A stretch of DNA of 64,000 bases. Source: Microbacterium sp. LWS13-1.2 (lineage in GTDB: Bacteria > Actinomycetota > Actinomycetes > Actinomycetales > Microbacteriaceae). Below are positions 52,990 through 61,142 of this stretch, piece by piece (within the stretch, counting starts at the first letter, position 1; each line of letters opens with the position of its first letter). The DNA lies in the NCBI RefSeq assembly GCF_040144835.1, contig NZ_CP151632.1, positions 3,720,001 to 3,784,000 on the forward strand. Reading direction: 5' to 3'. The position numbers were made by a program, and so were the translations under genes. A model generated the notes under the pieces. That model was not told where the DNA came from and made no database searches. It was given only the letters and a program-made list of their open reading frames with translations.

Positions 52990-54165
52990 ATGGGAAGCAT
53001 CGAGCCTTACGACACCGCGTCCGGCCGTCGCTACCGCGTGCGCTATCGGCGCCCCGATCACCGGCAGGCGGCGAAGCGCGGGTTCCGCACTAAGCGCGAG
53101 GCCGAGCGCTACCTGATATCGGTCGAGTCGCAGATGCTGACGGGGGACTTCATCGACCCCGCGAGCTCTCGCGTGACGGTCGGCGAGCTCGCGCCCGACT
53201 GGCTCGACGTCAAGCGGATGAAGCTGAAGCCTTCGAGCTACAAGCTGCTCGACGATGCCTGGCGCGTTTATGTGCAGCCTCGGTGGGGCTCAGTGCAGCT
53301 GGGGGCGATCGCGCACTCCGACGTGCAGAAATGGATCACTGAAGTGAGCGCGGGGACAGCCCGCACCGTCCGCCGCTATCACGCCAGGACGGCCGAACAG
53401 GGCAACCGACCGAAGAGCGCAACCGTCGTGATTCGTGCCTACGGCGTTCTTGCAGCAGTGCTCGACGTGGCAGTGAAGGACCGGCGCATCCCGCGTAATC
53501 CGGCTCGCGGTGTCGACCTGCCACGGAAGGGCAAGAAGCGGCACGTGTACCTGAGCCATGAGGAGGTCGACTCTCTCGCCCGCGCCGCCGGCCCGGAACA
53601 CGCGACCATCGTCTTCGTGGCCGGCTACACCGGGCTGCGCTGGGGCGAACTCTCCGCGCTCCGAGTCCGCGATCTCGACCTCGAGCGTCGCCGGCTATCG
53701 GTCAACGAGAACGCCGTGCGCGTCGGGTCGGAGCTGCACGTCGGGTCTCCGAAGACGCATGAATTGCGTTCAGTAGGGTTCCCAAGCTTTCTGGCCGAGC
53801 CCCTCGGTGAACTCGCCAGCGGCAAGGAACCGCGCGCCCTCCTCTTCGGTGACGGGGACGACCACATCCAACGCCCTCGATCGTCCGGTGCATCACGCTC
53901 GTGGTTCATGCGTGCACTCTCCGACGCTGGCCTGCCACGCATGACGGTGCACGACCTGCGACACACCGCGGCATCCCTCGCGATCGCGTCTGGCGCGAAC
54001 GTGAAGGCGGTCCAGCGAATGCTCGGACACGCCTCGGCAGCGATGACGCTCGACGTATACGCCGACCTCTTTGACGACGATGTGGACGCCGTCTCGGCCG
54101 CCCTCGACCAGGCCCGCACGACCGCGCTTGTGTCCAAATCGCGTCCACAAGCCTCGGATGCCTAA
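52990..54165 (+). CDS. int: Tyrosine recombinase (integrase) of the island
   Basis: A 391-residue phage-type integrase. The N-terminal arm-binding region has RYRVRYRRPDHRQAAKRGFR. A SAM-like core-binding domain spans about 55-165, and the catalytic domain follows from about 185. Catalytic residues are R217 (TGLRWGE), H321 and R324 (HDLRHTAAS), H347 (LGHAS) and the nucleophile Y357 (DVYADLF). All are present, so it should be active. Its stop is 53 bases from the 3' end of the tRNA-like sequence, the usual place for an island integrase. Confidence 0.93.
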   Translation: MGSIEPYDTASGRRYRVRYRRPDHRQAAKRGFRTKREAERYLISVESQMLTGDFIDPASSRVTVGELAPDWLDVKRMKLKPSSYKLLDDAWRVYVQPRWGSVQLGAIAHSDVQKWITEVSAGTARTVRRYHARTAEQGNRPKSATVVIRAYGVLAAVLDVAVKDRRIPRNPARGVDLPRKGKKRHVYLSHEEVDSLARAAGPEHATIVFVAGYTGLRWGELSALRVRDLDLERRRLSVNENAVRVGSELHVGSPKTHELRSVGFPSFLAEPLGELASGKEPRALLFGDGDDHIQRPRSSGASRSWFMRALSDAGLPRMTVHDLRHTAASLAIASGANVKAVQRMLGHASAAMTLDVYADLFDDDVDAVSAALDQARTTALVSKSRPQASDA

Positions 54166-54217
54166 GGCTGGAGGGTCGCGATCCATTGCAAAAACTGGGA
54201 TCCCGACCGTTCGAAGG

Positions 54218-54293
54218 TGGACGCGACGGCGGGAGTCGAACCCGCAACGCTGCCGGGTATGAACCGGAGCCCGGGACCGCCCGGATCGCCGCG
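54218..54293 (-). tRNA. tRNA-like sequence, probable attachment site
   Basis: The minus strand from 54293 has an acceptor CGCGGCG pairing with CGTCGCG, a full T arm (GCGGGTTCGACTCCCGC), an encoded CCA, and an anticodon-like loop TTCATAC with CAT. Length is 76, as for a tRNA. The D arm is abnormal (CCGG-GCGGTC-CCGG, position 8 is A), and one anticodon-stem pair is lost. It may be an unusual or decayed tRNA gene. With the integrase beside its 3' end it is the likely integration site of the island. Confidence 0.5.
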
Positions 54294-54481
54294 ATGATCC
54301 CACGCTAGACGGTGTGCGCGTGGATCGCCTATGGGTTTCTGAGCGTTTCCGGCGATGACGAGATGTGACGACGGACGCCGCATCGCGAGAAAACTTCGCG
54401 CCACCTGCATCCGAAACCCTCCTCCTGCAGGAACAACTCTTCAACACGCGGCGACCGGCCGCTCGAAGAAGGAGGAAAACT

Positions 54482-55306
54482 GTGCGAAAGAAGGTTCTCG
54501 CGGGAATCGCCGCCGGCATTGTCGCCGCACTCAGCGTGGGCATCCCCGCAAACGCGGCCACGAACAGCAACGCCGTGCTCTCGGTACTGCACGGCATACC
54601 CGACACGCCTGTCGACGTCTACGTCAACGGCGCACTCACGCTCGACGACTTCCAGCCGGGTGACCTGGCTGGGCCGCTGGATCTGCCCGCGGGCGCCTAC
54701 GAGGTCGCGCTGACGGCGACCGACGCCACCGATGCCAGTTCGCCCGTGCTCGGACCGGTGACGCTCACGCTCGAGTCCGGCAAGAACTACACGGCCGTCG
54801 CCCACCTCGACGAATCCGGTTCGCCGACGGTGACTCCGTTCGTCAACGACACGTCGCCCACGGCGGCGGGGGAGGGACGCCTCACTGTTCGGCACGTTGC
54901 GGCTGCACCTGCGGTGGACGTGCTCGCGGGCGGAACGGCCGTGATCGAAGGGCTCGCCAACCCCGATGAGGCATCCCTGAATCTGCCCGCCGGAACGATC
55001 GAGGCCTCCGTGGCGGCGGCCGGAACGACCGATCCCGTGCTCGGACCGGCGCCCGTCGACGTGCAGGAGGGCGTGCTCACCATCGCCTACGCATGGGGCA
55101 GCCTCGAGGACGAGAACCTCGCGCTCGCCGTGCAGACCGTCACGGGCCTGCATTCGGCGCCTGACGGCGTGAACTCGGGGACAGGTGGCCAGCTCGCGCA
55201 GCGCGACATGTTCCAGCAGTCGATGTGGGCGATCGGCGGTCTCGTCGTCGCGGCGGCGGTCGCGGCATCCGCTCTCGTCCTCGTACGCAGCCGGGCACAG
55301 CGCTGA
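54482..55306 (+). CDS. DUF4397 secreted surface protein
   Basis: 274 residues from the GTG at 54482, with AGGAGG a few bases before it; upstream frame is leader sequence. A signal peptide (KKVLAGIAAGIVAALSVGIP, cut near ANAA) is followed by DUF4397 beta domains (VLSVLHGIPDTPVDVYVNGA and LTVRHVAAAPAVDVLAGGTA are repeat-like starts). A C-terminal membrane segment (WAIGGLVVAAAVAASALVLV) has a basic tail. No LPxTG motif is visible, although a sortase gene follows after 11 bases. It is a surface or adhesion-like protein. Confidence 0.88.
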   Translation: MRKKVLAGIAAGIVAALSVGIPANAATNSNAVLSVLHGIPDTPVDVYVNGALTLDDFQPGDLAGPLDLPAGAYEVALTATDATDASSPVLGPVTLTLESGKNYTAVAHLDESGSPTVTPFVNDTSPTAAGEGRLTVRHVAAAPAVDVLAGGTAVIEGLANPDEASLNLPAGTIEASVAAAGTTDPVLGPAPVDVQEGVLTIAYAWGSLEDENLALAVQTVTGLHSAPDGVNSGTGGQLAQRDMFQQSMWAIGGLVVAAAVAASALVLVRSRAQR

Positions 55307-55317
55307 AGTCCCGAGCC

Positions 55318-55953
55318 ATGAGCAGGGCGGTCGCAGGAGTCGGAGCATCTCTTGCGATCGCCCTTGCGCTGACGGCGTGCGGCTCACCCCCAGGGGCCGC
55401 CCCGTCAGCGCCGGCACCATCTGCGACGGCGACGGCGACGGCACGCCCGACGCCCGCCGCCGAGGTGCCGATCGCGGCGGCCACCCCCACTCCGGCACGG
55501 CTGCCAGTGCCGCCGGTCAGGGTGGTCGCCGCCTCCATCGACGTCGACGTACCGGTGGTTCCGGTCGGCGTGGAGGCCGGGGGCTTCATGGAGCTGCCCG
55601 CCGACCCGGCGATCGGCGGGTGGTACCGCTTCGGATCCGACCCGGCGGCATCCGACGGCAATGTCGTGATCTCGGCCCACGTCGACTCGCCGCAGTACCC
55701 GATCGGCCCGTTCAGCCGGCTGCGGGACCTCCCCGTGGGGGAGATCGTGGAGGTGGCGGATGCCGCAGGCGATGTGCGCAGGTACCAGGTGCAGAGCGTC
55801 ACGTACTACCCGAAGGCGGACCTGCCGGTCGACCAGCTGTTCGCCCGATCGGGCAGCCGAACCCTCGTGCTGATCACGTGCGGCGGGCAGTTCGACTCCC
55901 GCACCGGGCGGTACGCCGATAACGTGGTCGCAATCGCGACCCCGATCACGTGA
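55318..55953 (+). CDS. Class F-like sortase, lipoprotein-type N terminus
   Basis: 211 residues from the ATG at 55318. A lipoprotein signal ends in LTAC (Cys21), followed by a Pro/Ala/Thr-rich linker. The sortase barrel has the catalytic His in VISAHVDS (H121), the Cys in LVLITCGG (C188), and an Arg in GRYADNVV. Class F sortases of actinobacteria join surface proteins to the wall or have housekeeping roles. The gene follows the DUF4397 gene in one operon with the sigma and anti-sigma genes. Confidence 0.88.
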   Translation: MSRAVAGVGASLAIALALTACGSPPGAAPSAPAPSATATATARPTPAAEVPIAAATPTPARLPVPPVRVVAASIDVDVPVVPVGVEAGGFMELPADPAIGGWYRFGSDPAASDGNVVISAHVDSPQYPIGPFSRLRDLPVGEIVEVADAAGDVRRYQVQSVTYYPKADLPVDQLFARSGSRTLVLITCGGQFDSRTGRYADNVVAIATPIT

Positions 55954-55990
55954 GCCGGCGATGGCGCCGGACGACCAGAGGGGAACCATC

Positions 55991-56542
55991 GTGGACGACG
56001 AGGAAGAGCGCGAGCTGTGCGGCCGTTTCGCCGCCGGTGACGAGCGCGCCCTCGAGCAGATCTACCGACGATGGTCGCCGATCGTGTTCACCCTCGCGCT
56101 GCGGGTGCTCGGCGACAGAGGGGATGCGGAGGACGTGACCCAGAAGACGTTCGTCTCGGCGTGGACCTCGCGGGCGTCGTACGACCCGGCCAAGGGTCGG
56201 CTGTCGACGTGGCTGATCACGATCACCCGCCGCCGCATCGCCGACACCCTGGAGGCGCGCCGGCGCGTGCGCGAGCTGCAGGAGAAGCTGCAGCGGTTCG
56301 CCGTGACCGACGAGTCGATCTCGTCCGACATCGACCTCGGAGACCGGCTGCTGCTCGCCGACGAGATCGACCACCTCGAGCCCGACGCGCAGCGCGTAGT
56401 GCGACTCGCGTTCTACGACGACCTCACCCACCAGCAGATCGCGACGCGCCTGGACATGCCGCTGGGTACCGTGAAGAGTCACATCCGCCGAAGTCTCACC
56501 CGCTTGCGTGACCGATTGGAGGTGTCCCATGCCGCACCTTGA
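55991..56542 (+). CDS. ECF sigma factor, SigK-like
   Basis: About 183 residues from the GTG at 55991, which has GAGGGG seven bases upstream; an ATG at 55961 would add ten residues. Region 2 shows IVFTLALRVLGDRGDAEDVT and QKTFVSAWTS, and region 4 shows DLTHQQIATRLDMPLGTVKS. It groups with SigK/SigL-type ECF factors by the order sigma then RskA-like anti-sigma. It should drive its own operon and surface-protein genes. The stop overlaps the anti-sigma start by 14 bases. Confidence 0.88.
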   Translation: MDDEEERELCGRFAAGDERALEQIYRRWSPIVFTLALRVLGDRGDAEDVTQKTFVSAWTSRASYDPAKGRLSTWLITITRRRIADTLEARRRVRELQEKLQRFAVTDESISSDIDLGDRLLLADEIDHLEPDAQRVVRLAFYDDLTHQQIATRLDMPLGTVKSHIRRSLTRLRDRLEVSHAAP

Positions 56543-57305
56543 CCCCGAGCGTTTCGCGCTGGTCGCCGTCGGAGAAGCGGTGACGGATGCCGAGCAAGAA
56601 CACCTCGCGACGTGCGACGCCTGCGCCATCGAGCTCGCAGGTCTCGAGCACACCGTGGCAGTCGGCCGGTCCACCGTGAGTCTGGGTGAGCTCGAGACGC
56701 CGCCCGAGCGCGTCTGGGATCGCATCCTCGATGAGGTCAGATCGCAGCCCGCGGCGGCATCCGACGCGAGCACCGCGGCTAGCGCCGCCGCTCCCGCTCC
56801 TGCGGCCGCGCCCGCTCCCGCGGTCGCTCCGGTGCCGGTCGAGAACGAGCAGCCGGAGAGGCGCCGCACGCGACGAGGCGGACGGATGCTTCTCACTCTG
56901 GCGGCGAGCATCGCCGCCGTCCTGGCGATCGTCGGCGTATGGAACCTCGTCAGAGCGCCGCAGTCGGTCGAGATCGCGTCGGCGACGCTCGCCGCCTTCC
57001 CCGATCACCCCGGTGCCACCGGTACGGCGCAGGTGACCGAGCTCTCCGACGGAGAGCGCACGCTGACCGTGAGCCTCGACGACTCCGACGACGGCGACGG
57101 GTTCCGGGAGGTCTGGCTCATCACCGAGGACGCCTCAGCACTGGTGAGTCTCGGCGAGCTCGACGGGAGGAAGGGCACCTTCGTCGTCCCCGCTGACGTC
57201 GACCTGCGCGACTACATTCTCGTCGACGTCTCGCAGGAGCCGCTCGACGGCGATCCCACCCACTCCGGCGACTCGATCGTGCGCGGGCAGCTCGACTTCA
57301 GCTGA
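56529..57305 (+). CDS. RskA-like zinc-type anti-sigma factor
   Basis: 258 residues from the ATG at 56529. The N terminus has the zinc anti-sigma motif H25-x3-C29-x2-C32 (EHLATCDAC). One membrane segment (RMLLTLAASIAAVLAIVGVW) follows an Ala/Pro-rich linker. The extracellular RskA domain ends VDVSQEPLDGDPTHSGDSIV. It should hold the SigK-like factor at the membrane until proteolysis. Overlap with the sigma gene supports translational coupling. Confidence 0.9.
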   Translation: MPHLDPERFALVAVGEAVTDAEQEHLATCDACAIELAGLEHTVAVGRSTVSLGELETPPERVWDRILDEVRSQPAAASDASTAASAAAPAPAAAPAPAVAPVPVENEQPERRRTRRGGRMLLTLAASIAAVLAIVGVWNLVRAPQSVEIASATLAAFPDHPGATGTAQVTELSDGERTLTVSLDDSDDGDGFREVWLITEDASALVSLGELDGRKGTFVVPADVDLRDYILVDVSQEPLDGDPTHSGDSIVRGQLDFS

Positions 57306-57373
57306 CCGGCGGCGCTCTGTGTCGGCGCTCTGTGCCCGGGCGCGGTCACGTCTGAAACGAAGTCGTCGCCCCT

Positions 57374-57401
57374 GCATCCGTTTCGGCTGCTTCGATCGAA
57401 T
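57374..57401 (+). promoter_or_regulatory. SigK-type promoter before the fasciclin pseudogene
   Basis: GCATCC (57374-57379) and TCGAAT (57396-57401) are separated by 16 bases. The mycobacterial SigK consensus is CCATCC-N16/18-CCGAAT, so ten of twelve positions match. It lies 61 bases before the fasciclin ATG and just downstream of the SigK-like operon. A similar GCATCC occurs at 54407-54412 ahead of the DUF4397 gene but with a poor -10. Confidence 0.55.
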
Positions 57402-57461
57402 ACCCCTACGGCACCCTCCGTTCGGACGGTGCCGGGACTCGCATCGAAGGAGATCGGAACC

Positions 57462-57726
57462 ATGAAGAAGTCTCGCCTGGTCGTCGCGGCAGTCGCCGCG
57501 CTGGCTCGCGTATTCACGTCCACGCCCGCCCAGGCATACGGCGGCGCCGCCCCCGCGGGCACGATCGTGGATGTCGCCGTCACCGCATCCGGCGGTGGGA
57601 CACCCGACGGTAACCCGTGGGACTACGGCGTTGAGCGACCCGCGGCTCGTGCCATGGGCGATCAACATCCCGGCGACGAACGGCGTGATCCACACGATCG
57701 ACCGCGTCCTCATTCCCGCGTCCTAG
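57462..57726 (+). pseudogene. Fasciclin-domain protein, internally deleted and frameshifted
   Basis: The ATG at 57462 starts a signal-peptide-like N terminus ending PAQAYGGAAPAG, then TIVDVAVTASGGGTPDGNPW, the start of a fasciclin domain. The frame is then lost. In another frame, ending at 57726, the sequence reads LSDPRLVPWAINIPATNGVI and HTIDRVLIPAS, the typical end of a fasciclin domain. About 100 residues of the domain are missing between the two. An internal deletion has therefore destroyed a fasciclin protein similar in type to the SigK-controlled MPT70/83 proteins of mycobacteria. Confidence 0.8.
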
Positions 57727-57766
57727 CGGCCGACGGTCTCAGAGGTGCAGAACCTCACCCGATGAT

Positions 57767-57806
57767 GACGGATGCCGCAGCCGGCGCGGCGGCTGCGGCA
57801 TCCGTC
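57767..57806. terminator. Strong hairpin between convergent genes
   Basis: A perfect 17-pair inverted repeat (57767-57783 and 57790-57806, arm GACGGATGCCGCAGCCG) has a six-base loop. It lies between the fasciclin remnant and the end of the minus-strand membrane-protein gene, and overlaps the latter's stop codon. It should act as a terminator in both directions, although it lacks a T tract. Confidence 0.65.
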
Positions 57807-58338
57807 AGTGTCCTTCGTGTGTGACCACAGGAAGGACGGTGCCGTCGGCGTCGAGGAGTGCGGCCCCCTGGCACACCCCGAGTGCGGGCACCACGACGAG
57901 CGTCACGACGGCGGCTGCGGCCCCCAAGGTCCACAGGCTCGTCCGCCGCGACGGACGCCGCGTTCCCCGCACGACACCGCAGGCGACGGCCACCCCCAGG
58001 AAGATGACCGTCATGATCGCGAGGACCCCGGCTCGCCCCGGCGCCGTGGCGAGGAGTGCCACGGCGACGGCGACCGGGGCCGCCGCGCCGGCCGCTGCCG
58101 CACGCGGCAACGGCGTTCGGCCGAGGGCGAGGCTCGCCGCACCCCATGCCAGGGCCGCGACGCCCTGGACCACGGCGAGCACGCCGAGAGCTCGCGACAG
58201 CCCGTCGGCCTGGACTCCCACCACGCCCGCGGCGCCGAGGGCGATGCCGACGAGGCCGAGGCCCCACGCGACGACCGGCACCCACGACGGGGCGCGGCTG
58301 ACGCGCTCCGTCGTGGATGCCGCCGCCATCGTGGTCAC
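57805..58338 (-). CDS. Polytopic membrane protein, unknown function
   Basis: A 177-residue protein with about four membrane segments (VPVVAWGLGLVGIALGAAGV, LGVLAVVQGVAALAWGAASL, APVAVAVALLATAPGRAGVL, GAAAAVVTLVVVPALGV). It ends with a short exposed tail (ADGTVLPVVTHEGH). No family is recognised. It overlaps the DUF4383 gene upstream by 4 bases and is probably co-expressed with it. Confidence 0.7.
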   Translation of the reverse strand: MTTMAAASTTERVSRAPSWVPVVAWGLGLVGIALGAAGVVGVQADGLSRALGVLAVVQGVAALAWGAASLALGRTPLPRAAAAGAAAPVAVAVALLATAPGRAGVLAIMTVIFLGVAVACGVVRGTRRPSRRTSLWTLGAAAAVVTLVVVPALGVCQGAALLDADGTVLPVVTHEGH

Positions 58339-58742
58339 GCCGTCTCGACCCGCGATGTCCGCTCGGCCGCCAGCCCGACGCCCAGCAGCACGATGGCGCT
58401 GCCGAGGTGCAGGAAGTGGTCGGGCGCGTTGAGCGCGAGGATGTTCGCCTGCGTGCCGACGAGGAAGAACCCGACGACGCCCAGCAGGAGGTACGCAGCG
58501 CCCACCGTGATGTTCACGATCTTGGCCGGGCGTGCTCCCGCGATTCCGGCGATCAGCAGCGCGGCTCCGATCAGCAGGTGCGCGATGTTGTGCAGCGGGT
58601 TGACCTCGAAGATGCCCAGGAGCAGTCCGCCCTCGGTGGCGATGAAGCTGACGCCTCCCGTGAAGGCGAAGCCGAGAAGGCCGACGAGGAGGTAGACGGC
58701 GCCGAAGACCGTGGCGACGATGCGGTTCGGTGACGATCCCAT
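58335..58742 (-). CDS. DUF4383 membrane protein
   Basis: A 135-residue protein with four membrane segments. The pattern AVYLLVGLLGFAFTGG, then NPLHNIAHLLIGAALLIAG and PDHFLHLGSAIVLLGVG is characteristic of DUF4383. The role of this actinobacterial family is unknown. It is the first gene of a two-gene operon. Confidence 0.85.
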   Translation of the reverse strand: MGSSPNRIVATVFGAVYLLVGLLGFAFTGGVSFIATEGGLLLGIFEVNPLHNIAHLLIGAALLIAGIAGARPAKIVNITVGAAYLLLGVVGFFLVGTQANILALNAPDHFLHLGSAIVLLGVGLAAERTSRVETA

Positions 58743-58843
58743 GAGAGACCTCTCTTTCTCAGCGCGGCCACCTGCCGGCTGTGAGAGTTCTTCGGTGTGG
58801 GTGGGAAATCGGATGGGATGCCGCTGTCCCGGCGATCGCTGGC

Positions 58844-59437
58844 GACATCGATCCCGCGACGATGATCGGTGTCGCAGAACGCAGCGGCGTGATCCATGCG
58901 CTCGGCCGAAGGATGCTCGACGAGTGCCTCGACGCGCTCGCCGGGTAGCGCGAGGCGGGCCGCGAGTGGGCGGTCGCCGTCAACGTCTCGCCGCTGCAGT
59001 TCGAGGACGAATCCTTCGCCCTTCATGTCGCCACCGAGTTCGAGCGACGCGGGTTCCCGCCTGGGTCGCTCGTTCTCGAGTTGACGCGGGACCTCGAGCC
59101 GGTCGATGAGCGCGCGCTGCGGCCACTGCGCATGCTCCGCGAGATCGGAGTGGAGATCTCCCTCGCCGGCTATGGCGCGAGCTCTTCCTCGCTGGACCGA
59201 CTTCGGAGTGTGCCGCTCACCGAAGTGAAGCTTCCGGGGGATCTGGTGCGCGCGGCAGCGGGTCCCGCATTGGCTGTGCTGCGCGACAGGGTCGAGATCG
59301 CACACGCGCACGGGCTGCGAGTCGTCGCCGAAGGGATCGAGACTCTCACCCATCTCGTCATCGCGGTGCAGCTGGGCGGCGATCGTGCGCAGGGCTTTCT
59401 CATCCGGCACCCGGATTCGGAGATCGTGTTCCCGTAG
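58844..59437 (+). pseudogene. EAL-domain phosphodiesterase remnant
   Basis: In one frame the sequence reads DPATMIGVAERSGVIHALGR, RMLDECLDALAG, a stop (TAG at 58946-58948), then WAVAVNVSPLQFEDESFALH and LVLELTRDLEPVDERALRPL, through VVAEGIETLTHL to a stop at 59437. This is the C-terminal two thirds of a c-di-GMP phosphodiesterase EAL domain. The EAL motif and N-terminal part are absent, and the internal stop interrupts the rest. It is a decayed gene with no intact product. Confidence 0.75.
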
Positions 59438-59636
59438 ACCGTCGCGAGCTCGAGCCCGACGAGTGAAGCAATAGGAATCGGATGGGATGCCGCGGGTCGG
59501 CGCAGCTCTCGGCTCAGGCGCTTCGTCTCGCTTCGTTCGCTCTAAGACCGGGACGCTGCATCCATGAGCGCTTCTCCACCGGCATACATCTTCGAGGCCA
59601 GCGCTGGCCTCGAGGGGAACTGGAGGAGGTATCGCC

Positions 59637-60626
59637 ATGCGCGCACCGACAGAGGCATTCGCCTACCGTTACGCCGCTTACGGCGACGCCGACGTTCTCC
59701 AGCGCCATCGATACCCGCTGCCCGCTCCCGGACCGGGCGAGGTGCTGGTCGAGGTGATCTCGACGGCGATCAACCACATGGACTCCTTCCTGCGTAACGG
59801 CGAAGAGGACACCTGGTACGACGACCCGTGGCCGCGGGCATCCGGCAGCGACTTCGCGGGGATCGTCCGCCGCTGCGGTCCGGGCGTGACCACGATGGCG
59901 ATCGGCGCCAACGTCGTCGGGCACACCAGGACCGGCGCCCGCGCGAGTCACATCGTCCTGCCGGCCGACCAGCTCGTGGCCAAGCACCGGGCCATCGAAT
60001 GGGAGGTCGCCGGCGGTCTCTTCCTCGCCGGAGCCACCGCGTTGGAGACCCTCGACGACTTTCGGATCGGCGCCTCCGACACGGTGGTCATCTCCGCCGC
60101 AGCGGGCGGCGTCGGCAGCATCGAGGCGCAGGTCGCGAAATACCGCGGCGCCCGCGTGATCGGCACGTGCGGCGAGCGCAACCTCGATCAACTGCGGCAG
60201 CTGCATATCACGCCCGTGAAATACGGCGAGGGGATGGCGGAGCGGATCCAGCGGGTCGCGGGTGGACCGATCACCCCGTACATCGACAACTACGGCAAGG
60301 ACGGGCGAGAGGTCGCGGAAGCCCTCGAGGTTGCTCCCGAGCGCTCTCGCTCCAGCGCTGACCGGCGGGAGGTCGAGCTGCGGCTGCTCCGAGACGACGC
60401 CGAGTCCGTCTCGCATGCGACGTAGGTGCTGCAACGCGTGGTGGACCTCGCCGGCGCAGGAGCGTTCCGCCTTCTCGTCTCGGGTCTGTACCCCATCGAG
60501 GACATCATGGATGCCTTCGAAGACCTGGCCAAGCTGCACGCGCTCGGGAAGATGGTCCTGGCCACCCATCCGGTCACGCGTACGCGCTCGCTGCGCGCCC
60601 GTGAGATCTTCGAACGGATGCCGTAG
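59637..60626 (+). pseudogene. Zinc-type/quinone oxidoreductase family gene with an in-frame stop
   Basis: From the ATG at 59637 the protein is a medium-chain NAD(P)H-dependent oxidoreductase. It has a GroES-like N terminus (GPGEVLVEVISTAINHMDSF) and a nucleotide-binding VISAAAGGVGSIEAQVA. A TAG at 60423-60425 stops it at residue 262. The same frame continues LQRVVDLAGAGAFRLLVSGL and YPIEDIMDAFEDL to 60626, the normal family C terminus. The part just before the stop is also poorly conserved in character. The first 262 residues could still be made, but the enzyme is probably dead. Confidence 0.72.
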
Positions 60627-60645
60627 CCCGGGTTTACGGCCACAG

Positions 60646-61095
60646 AACGGGGTTGTCCAGTCCCTGCTTCGTGTCGGAATCTCGAACGCGAGCGTCGAAG
60701 AGATCCAGATCGCGATGGACGTCCTCGGGGAGGGCAACCTCGCCAGCGTGCAGAACGAGTTCTCGCCGAAGCATCCAGGCAGCATCCGCGAGCTGCGCTT
60801 CTGCGGAGAGAACGGCATCGCGTTCCTGCCGTGGAGCCCGCTCGGCGGCACCGGTGGGGGAGCGCGACGGGTCGGCGATCGGTTCTCGGCGTTCCGCGAG
60901 GTGGGCGAGGCGCACGGCGTCAGCCCGCAGCAGGCGGTGCTCGCGTGGGAACTGGCGCTGGACTCGCACGTCATTCCGATCCCGGGTGCGCGGCGCGCGG
61001 CATCCATCGTCGACTCGGCTCAGGCGGCGAACCTCGAGCTCAGCGCGGACGAGGTCACCCGGCTGTCGGAGTCGGTGGGGATCTTCGACGACTGA
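60646..61095 (+). pseudogene. Aldo/keto reductase, 5' truncated remnant
   Basis: The frame ending at 61095 reads RVGISNASVEEIQIAMDVLG, LASVQNEFSPKHPG, ENGIAFLPWSPLGG, then QQAVLAWELALDSHVIPIPG. This is the C-terminal half of an aldo/keto reductase. The N-terminal half with the catalytic Asp-Tyr-Lys-His set is missing, and there is no start codon at the boundary. It follows the damaged oxidoreductase by 20 bases. Confidence 0.72.
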
Positions 61096-61142
61096 GTCGG
61101 CGACGGCACGTCACCGGGAGTCGAAGCGGGCGATCGGCCTGT

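Noticed and set aside
57772..58695. A 307-codon plus-strand frame opposite the two membrane-protein genes
   Set aside because: The minus strand encodes DUF4383 and a second polytopic protein with clear membrane segments.
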